From the NCBI GenBank assembly GCA_945957075.1, contig CAMFJP010000035.1, positions 1 through 10,415 on the forward strand: a stretch of DNA of 10,415 nt, read 5' to 3'. Both the position numbers and the translations under genes were made by a program. How positions within the stretch are numbered: position 1 is the first letter of the stretch; each line of letters starts with the position of its first letter. A model generated the notes under the pieces. It was not told the DNA's origin, searched no databases, and saw only the letters and a list, made by a program, of their open reading frames with translations. The stretch is from an uncultured Chlamydiae bacterium. GTDB lineage: Bacteria; Chlamydiota; Chlamydiia; Chlamydiales; Rhabdochlamydiaceae. Shown here in pieces: positions 7,078 to 10,415 of this stretch.

Positions 7078-8158
7078 TCAGCCTCATCTATTTGAAAAAG
7101 CTCTCACAGCAGCAATAGAAACTACTAGGTCATGTGAAATAGGGATTAGTTTTTTGGCACATTTTGTTGGGCTGATAGAAGCTCTTCGGCATCATCCCAT
7201 TACTGAAAAATGGGTTAAGGATTTAGAGAAAGAGAGTCAAAAGAGAAAAGAATCTTTCAATGAACAAGCTATAGAAGCTGTGGAGGCTGAGTGGACTTTT
7301 CTTTGGAAGAAATGCCCACAGCTGGCATGTGGTAAAGAATTGGTTCGCATCAAACATCTGCTCATAAAAAACAAAGGCTTTTCCTCTCAAATGCCATTTG
7401 ATCGCATCTATAATGCATTTGTGGAATATAAGATAAAGTTTAACTGCGGCGAATGTTCAGAAAAGCTTTTGCAGTTCTTGGAACATAATCAACAGCGTCG
7501 TATATCGGCTAACAAGGTATTGTATGCTCAGTATATTCAAACCTCAATGGAGCTAGATCCTGTCTATTTTTGGGATCGTCTGTGCCTTTTAGAACAAATC
7601 TATCAATCATCCTCTTACCCTCAGACCCAGCAGCTGCCTGTTATCCAAGGCAAATGGGAAGAGACAAAGTACCTGCATTGGGAACGAGCAAGCAACTCTT
7701 CTTTTCAAATGGCGTCATGGCTAGCTCGACAGGATTTATGGGCTAGATTTGCTGGAGATGGTTTTTTAAATGATAAACGGGATTTTATTTTGCCCCTTGA
7801 TCTAGCCTGTAAATTTTCTCGAAAAGCTTGTGAAAAATACTTGGATCGCCTTCTTGTTCATGTTCGTCCTATTCTTGATGAAAAGCAGAAAGATGGTGTC
7901 AGCAAGGCGTCAGATCTAGTCATCGGTAAAAAAACACGTCCACAGCTCAAAGTGGAAGAGCTTCAAAAACATACAAAAGAATATTGGGATAAGAACCCTG
8001 CAGCAAACCACGATGATGTTTATGACTACTATTGCCGTCGTTGCAGGTTTTCTAAGCCCTATTCTGTTGATGAATGGAAAAGAAAAGTGCGCTTCTTTCA
8101 ATTAGACCCAAGACCTCAAAGCGAAAAAGTGCGGGGATTCAGCAAAAAAGGGCGCTAA
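7058..8158 (+). CDS. Hypothetical 366-aa island protein with two CxxC motifs
   Basis: Not recognised. The ATG overlaps the last 20 nt of the integrase and has an AGGA site 5 nt upstream (within AGGAAACA), so the two are probably translationally coupled. The protein is soluble-looking, mostly helical, with no signal peptide or membrane span. There is a charged, probably coiled segment at about 48-75 and aromatic-rich sections around 155-230. It has two CxxC pairs, CGEC (130-133) and CRRC (326-329), which could form a split metal site. The C-terminal third, with many K and R and the stretch YDYYCRRCRFSKPYS, could bind nucleic acid. The linkage suggests a role in the recombination or biology of the element rather than a chromosomal function. 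No catalytic signature seen. Confidence 0.85.
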   Translation: MKIQLPNQPHLFEKALTAAIETTRSCEIGISFLAHFVGLIEALRHHPITEKWVKDLEKESQKRKESFNEQAIEAVEAEWTFLWKKCPQLACGKELVRIKHLLIKNKGFSSQMPFDRIYNAFVEYKIKFNCGECSEKLLQFLEHNQQRRISANKVLYAQYIQTSMELDPVYFWDRLCLLEQIYQSSSYPQTQQLPVIQGKWEETKYLHWERASNSSFQMASWLARQDLWARFAGDGFLNDKRDFILPLDLACKFSRKACEKYLDRLLVHVRPILDEKQKDGVSKASDLVIGKKTRPQLKVEELQKHTKEYWDKNPAANHDDVYDYYCRRCRFSKPYSVDEWKRKVRFFQLDPRPQSEKVRGFSKKGR

Positions 8159-8180
8159 AAAAATAGCTCCTCTTTTTTTT
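8149..8180 (+). terminator. Imperfect intrinsic terminator after the 366-aa gene
   Basis: AGG-GC-GCTA (8149-8157) pairs with TAGC-T-CCT (8164-8171) around an A-rich loop, with one internal bulge, and is followed by eight T residues (8173-8180). The stem overlaps the stop codon of the upstream gene. The stem is short, so this is moderate evidence only. Confidence 0.45.
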
Positions 8181-8262
8181 ATTGCCTTCTTTTATGCTGC
8201 TATACTTCTCGACTGGCTAGCTTTTTTTAAGATAAAAATACCCCGCTAATTTTCTAGCTTTC

Positions 8263-8290
8263 TTACTTAAAATCAGTCTCTTAATAAAAT
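8263..8290 (+). promoter_or_regulatory. Possible promoter of the small-gene cluster
   Basis: TAAAAT (8285-8290) is a five-of-six -10 match, with a weak TTACTT (8263-8268) 16 bp upstream, in the 172-bp AT-rich gap between the terminator at 8180 and the 88-aa gene. The gap also holds a repeated CTAGCTTT (8217-8224 and 8254-8261). Nothing else was recognised in it. Confidence 0.3.
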
Positions 8291-8330
8291 ATGAAGAAAT
8301 GCAATCACATTAAAATGAAGGAGAACTTTT

Positions 8331-8597
8331 ATGAGTGGGAAATATCAAATTCCGGCAGCTCTTTTTGTCGATCAATCAGGAAGCAATATCCAAATGACCG
8401 GTGAAAGAGAAGAAATACCATTAACATTCAAACATTTCGCAAACACCTACTCATGGCCGAACATGGGAAGCCTTCGTAAAATGGCCTACGAAAGCGAAGA
8501 AAATGGTCTAGCTGCAGCTTTTATAAAATTCAAAAAGCGACGTTTGGTACTGCCTATCACCCTTTTCAGATTACTGAAAGGAGGCAAAACCAAATGA
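8331..8597 (+). CDS. Small helix-turn-helix / excisionase-like protein (88 aa)
   Basis: Preceded by an ideal AAGGAG site (8318-8323, 7-nt spacing). After an N-terminal strand-like section (residues 1-30), the rest has the layout of small phage- and island-encoded DNA-binding proteins: an F-x-x-F-A-x-x-Y-x-W-P segment, then MGSLRKMAY, an acidic turn before NG (residues 63-64 region), the basic KFKKRRLVL wing and a final LFRLL helix. Family members I recall read similarly (W-P/T-x-x-S-L-R ... N-G-F ... R-R-x-L-I-D-x-x-x-F). Such proteins serve as recombination directionality factors or repressors next to tyrosine integrases. The assignment rests on motif resemblance, not a search. Its stop overlaps the next ATG. 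Confidence 0.7.
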   Translation: MSGKYQIPAALFVDQSGSNIQMTGEREEIPLTFKHFANTYSWPNMGSLRKMAYESEENGLAAAFIKFKKRRLVLPITLFRLLKGGKTK

Positions 8598-8656
8598 GCC
8601 AATTATTTCGGAAAAAAAGCTTACGGGCGGTGATACAAGATCTTGGAGACTTTTAA
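8594..8656 (+). CDS. 20-residue peptide gene, translationally coupled
   Basis: An ATG at 8594 shares the ATGA overlap with the stop of the 88-aa gene and has the strongest ribosome site in the island (AAAGGAGG, 8577-8584, 9 nt before the ATG). It encodes only 20 residues, beginning MSQLFRKKSL and ending DLGDF, basic then acidic. The start of this peptide also resembles the N-terminus of APC-type amino-acid permeases (FRKKS pattern), so it may be what is left of a truncated longer gene. Existence as a translated peptide is plausible; function unknown. Confidence 0.35.
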   Translation: MSQLFRKKSLRAVIQDLGDF

Positions 8657-8658
8657 TT

Positions 8659-8898
8659 ATGTTTGCAAACGATGCGCACACTCGCAGCATGATTGCCACT
8701 CACCTCGAGCAGGTAAAGTACTGGCAAGATCGATTTGAAATAAGCCAAGAAATCGACCACTTAGAGAATGCAGAGCGTCATGCTGAGATTGCTGGGGAAT
8801 ATTTGCCTAAATGCTTTCAAGACTTAAGCATTATTGGTCTGTGCAATCTCTATCAATGCTCACCTTCTCTATCAAACCCAGATAGATCAGGAGATTAA
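8659..8898 (+). CDS. Hypothetical 79-aa protein
   Basis: Starts 2 nt after the stop of the 20-codon gene, with a GGAG site (8645-8648) 10 nt upstream. The product is acidic to neutral and mostly helical in its first 50 residues (HLEQVKYWQDRFEISQEIDHLENAERHAEIAGEYL has a coiled-coil or helical-hairpin look, given here only as residues 15-49). A cysteine-containing tail with low-complexity SPSLSNPDRSGD follows. No family recognised. Co-transcription with the HTH protein is likely. The next ATG (8899) follows its TAA directly and in the same frame. Confidence 0.6.
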   Translation: MFANDAHTRSMIATHLEQVKYWQDRFEISQEIDHLENAERHAEIAGEYLPKCFQDLSIIGLCNLYQCSPSLSNPDRSGD

Positions 8899-9188
8899 AT
8901 GAACTCTCACCCAATTAATCATTCATGTTACGCGGCAGAGCCTGCGGCTGCGTAACATGAGTCATTTCCCGAAGGCTTCTACGGTTATGTCAAGAAAAGT
9001 GAGCTTGTCAAAGCGATAGCAAATAATACCAAGCTATGTTGGAACAACTAATGGGACTCCCAGTAGATGGAACGAACACCTTGGAAAAACAAAGGGGGTA
9101 TGCTCCTTAAATAGAAGCGGTACCTCTTCACATTTATGAAAATCGTCCTAAAGAGAGACTTCTAAAAATTTTTTCCAAAATTTTTTGA
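8899..9188 (+). pseudogene. Decayed gene interrupted by a palindromic insert
   Basis: The frame that opens at 8899, right behind the 79-aa gene, reads MNSHPINHS and then runs into TAA (8953) inside a GC-rich palindrome. After the palindrome the same frame resumes as HESFPEGFYGYVKKSEL and so on to TAA at 9049. A one-base shift near 9048 restores LMGLPVDGTNTLEKQRGYAP in another frame, a stop follows at 9108, and IEAVPLHIYENRPKERLL continues to TGA 9186-9188. All pieces read like protein (varied composition, no low complexity) and are collinear, so one former gene of roughly 80-85 codons is the simplest reading. Family not recognised. At least three lesions make it non-functional. Confidence 0.55.
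8923..8960. repeat. GC-rich palindrome (possible small mobile repeat)
   Basis: TCATGTTACGC (8923-8933) and its exact complement (8950-8960) form an 11-bp perfect stem, extended inward by a G-T and two G-C pairs, with a loop rich in G and C. No T-run follows, so it is not a standard terminator. Removing 36 bp between the two CAT triplets (8920-8922 and 8956-8958) would restore an uninterrupted reading frame in the surrounding pseudogene, as expected for an insertion with a 3-bp duplication. The insertion itself is inference. Confidence 0.6.
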
Positions 9189-9191
9189 GAA
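9160..9191. terminator. AT-rich hairpin between convergent genes
   Basis: TTCTAAAAATTTT (9160-9172) pairs imperfectly with AAAATTTTTTGAGAA (9177-9191) around a TTCC loop, with a T-run on either strand. It lies between the rightward pseudogene and the leftward methyltransferase gene and could terminate both. The stem has very few G-C pairs, so its strength is doubtful. Confidence 0.3.
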
Positions 9192-9210
9192 TTGCTTTAA
9201 GTTGAAAGAG

Positions 9211-10056
9211 TTAACGAGTTGCTTCTATTCCTATAAATCCAAGTTTGGCATAGATAGTGCCTCTTTCATCAGTTGATTGTGAGTCTGATTGCAGGAATTC
9301 TTCAATCCACTCACGATAAAATTCACGTGCCTGATCTTTTGGAACAACTGGTGCAAAAGTACCCTCTAACCAATCCAATATTTCATCTTTATCAATAAAG
9401 GGATCCATGGTTTGGATATTTTCTATTTTTACAACATGAAACCCTGTTTCTTTCAATAAGTCCTCATACTGTTGCACGCTTAGAAATTTGCGGGGGCTAT
9501 ATCCTTGCCAATAAGGCGCCCATTTAGGTGAGGCTTGCACTTTTGCTCGAGCCTGATTCCAAGCCTTGTTATTCATCGCTGGAACTAAAATGAGTACTTT
9601 GCCATTTGGTTTTAGAATCTTTGAAATTTCACCCAATGCACCTCTTTGGTCTGCACAATGTTGAAGTGCGCAAAAAGAAATGATCAAATCAAATTGATCA
9701 ACTAACCCTGTTTCAAGAAAGCTTCTTTCTTTAAAAGACAAGTTAGGATATTCCAGAGAATGATATTGTTTCTTTGCCCATTCCAACATAGAGTTTGATA
9801 AATCAATCCCTAAAATTGACCCTTTAGGGATAAATTTAGCTATATCGGCTGTAATTTTACCATCGCCACACCCAATGTCTAAAATCTTGGCATCAGGCTG
9901 AATTTCTTTTAGATGAGGTGCTAAAAAAGACCAAGCCCATCGACGCTGTAAATCGGAATAATGGACATAGGAGCGTACCATGTCATTATCCCAATAAGAA
10001 ACATCTGCATGTAAGTAGGTTCCGATTAAAAGAAATAAACCAATTAAATGTTTCAT
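9211..10056 (-). CDS. Exported class I SAM-dependent methyltransferase
   Basis: A Rossmann-fold methyltransferase of the methyltransferase-11/25 or trans-aconitate-methyltransferase-like group; substrate unknown. Numbering from the ATG at 10062: motif I LDIGCGDGKI (61-70) binds SAM, GIDLSNSMLEWA (about 85-96) is the acidic loop, FDLIISFCALQHC (about 124-136) is motif IV, and LKPNGKVLILV precedes strand 5. I place the start at the second ATG (10056, 281 aa) because AAAGGG lies 6 nt upstream of it. From there the protein begins MKHLIGLFLLIGTYLHA/DV, a typical signal peptide with an LHA cleavage site. Bacterial small-molecule methyltransferases are normally cytoplasmic, so export is unusual. The upstream hydrolase gene ends 18 nt away, suggesting an operon. 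Confidence 0.9.
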   Translation of the reverse strand: MKHLIGLFLLIGTYLHADVSYWDNDMVRSYVHYSDLQRRWAWSFLAPHLKEIQPDAKILDIGCGDGKITADIAKFIPKGSILGIDLSNSMLEWAKKQYHSLEYPNLSFKERSFLETGLVDQFDLIISFCALQHCADQRGALGEISKILKPNGKVLILVPAMNNKAWNQARAKVQASPKWAPYWQGYSPRKFLSVQQYEDLLKETGFHVVKIENIQTMDPFIDKDEILDWLEGTFAPVVPKDQAREFYREWIEEFLQSDSQSTDERGTIYAKLGFIGIEATR

Positions 10057-10080
10057 TTGCATCCCTTTAGGTATGCTAAT

Positions 10081-10415
10081 TTAGAGTTTTTTTACCCATC
10101 TTGCAATATCCTTTATAGCCTCTTTTTTAATAGCATCTGCCAGTGGCAAATCGAGAAAACCGTGGATTACTCCTGGATAGTTTTCAGACTGAACCTTTAC
10201 TCCTGCTTTTTGGAGAGCTTCTTTGTAAGCTGCTCCTTCGTGTTTAAGAGCATCATATTCAGCTGTAATAATAAAGCAGGAGGGTAGCCCAGAAAAATTT
10301 TCATTTTTAAGAGGGGATGCAAAAGGATTATTACCTTCTTCAACAGAGGATAGATACATATTCCAGAAAAATTGCATATTTTCGTACGAAAGAAGTGATT
10401 TATCTGGACTATTAT
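10081..10415 (-). CDS. HSL-type alpha/beta-hydrolase, C-terminal part
   Basis: Partial: the frame is open to the window edge, with at least 12 more codons (reading NSPDKSLLSYEN) before the internal Met at 10377, so that Met is not the start. The visible C-terminal 110 residues match the hormone-sensitive-lipase/acetyl-esterase group (alpha/beta-hydrolase fold 3). They include ENMQFFWNMYL, SPL, then the strand LPSCFIITAEYDALKHEG with the catalytic Asp in YDALKHEG, and the catalytic His in VIHGF, followed by a C-terminal helix. The nucleophile elbow and the HGGG oxyanion motif would lie outside the window, so activity cannot be judged. Probably hydrolyses an ester, and is co-transcribed with the methyltransferase 18 nt downstream. 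Confidence 0.9.
   Translation of the reverse strand, partial: NSPDKSLLSYENMQFFWNMYLSSVEEGNNPFASPLKNENFSGLPSCFIITAEYDALKHEGAAYKEALQKAGVKVQSENYPGVIHGFLDLPLADAIKKEAIKDIARWVKKL

Noticed and set aside
8172..8186. T-run plus ATTGCC as a possible right copy of the tRNA-Phe flank (TTTTTTTATTCCC)
   Set aside because: Only a homopolymer and a few bases match and none of the tRNA 3' end is present; insufficient as an attachment site.
10048..10287. Rightward 79-codon frame
   Set aside because: Antisense to the hydrolase and to the methyltransferase start; composition is typical of a shadow frame.

Overview
The window looks like a chromosome segment of a Chlamydiae-phylum bacterium, more likely an environmental (amoeba-associated) chlamydia than the genus Chlamydia. 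The S12, S7, EF-G and S10 proteins have a chlamydial flavour, for example the S12 stretch KSPALQKCPQKRGVC and its C-terminus rich in K, S and R. The gene order rpsL-rpsG-fusA-rpsJ with a divergent tail-specific protease matches my memory of the C. trachomatis CT436-CT441 neighbourhood. The genus cannot be fixed from sequence alone.

Positions 1-3552 hold the housekeeping str-type operon, read leftward: rpsL (S12), rpsG (S7), fusA (EF-G), rpsJ (S10). It starts from a good sigma-70-like promoter (TTGCAA, 17 bp, TATATT) and ends in an inverted-repeat terminator just past rpsJ. Spacings are 12-18 nt, and two stop codons overlap the Shine-Dalgarno of the next gene. Reading rightward at 3553-5487 is the exported PDZ/S41 protease Tsp (Prc), followed by a tRNA-Phe(GAA) gene with its own extended -10 promoter and T-run terminator.

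From 5633 to about 9190 the content changes to an accessory island anchored at tRNA-Phe. It holds (a) a roughly 330-bp region with two inverted pairs of an 11-bp iteron, likely recombinase arm sites or an operator; (b) a tyrosine integrase split by one frameshift; (c) a 366-aa protein of unknown function whose start overlaps the integrase end; (d) a small cluster with an 88-aa helix-turn-helix/excisionase-like protein, a coupled 20-codon peptide and a 79-aa unknown; and (e) a decayed gene interrupted in frame by a 36-bp GC-rich palindrome, then frameshifted and stopped. The G-over-C excess of the chromosomal half disappears at the island. No second copy of the tRNA-Phe 3' end lies to the right, so the right border is lost or outside the window.

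The right end (9211-10415), read leftward, holds a SAM-dependent methyltransferase with an apparent N-terminal signal peptide. An HSL-type alpha/beta-hydrolase lies 18 nt upstream and runs off the window. The two probably form one operon. An exported methyltransferase is unusual and, in an intracellular bacterium, hints at a periplasmic or host-directed role.
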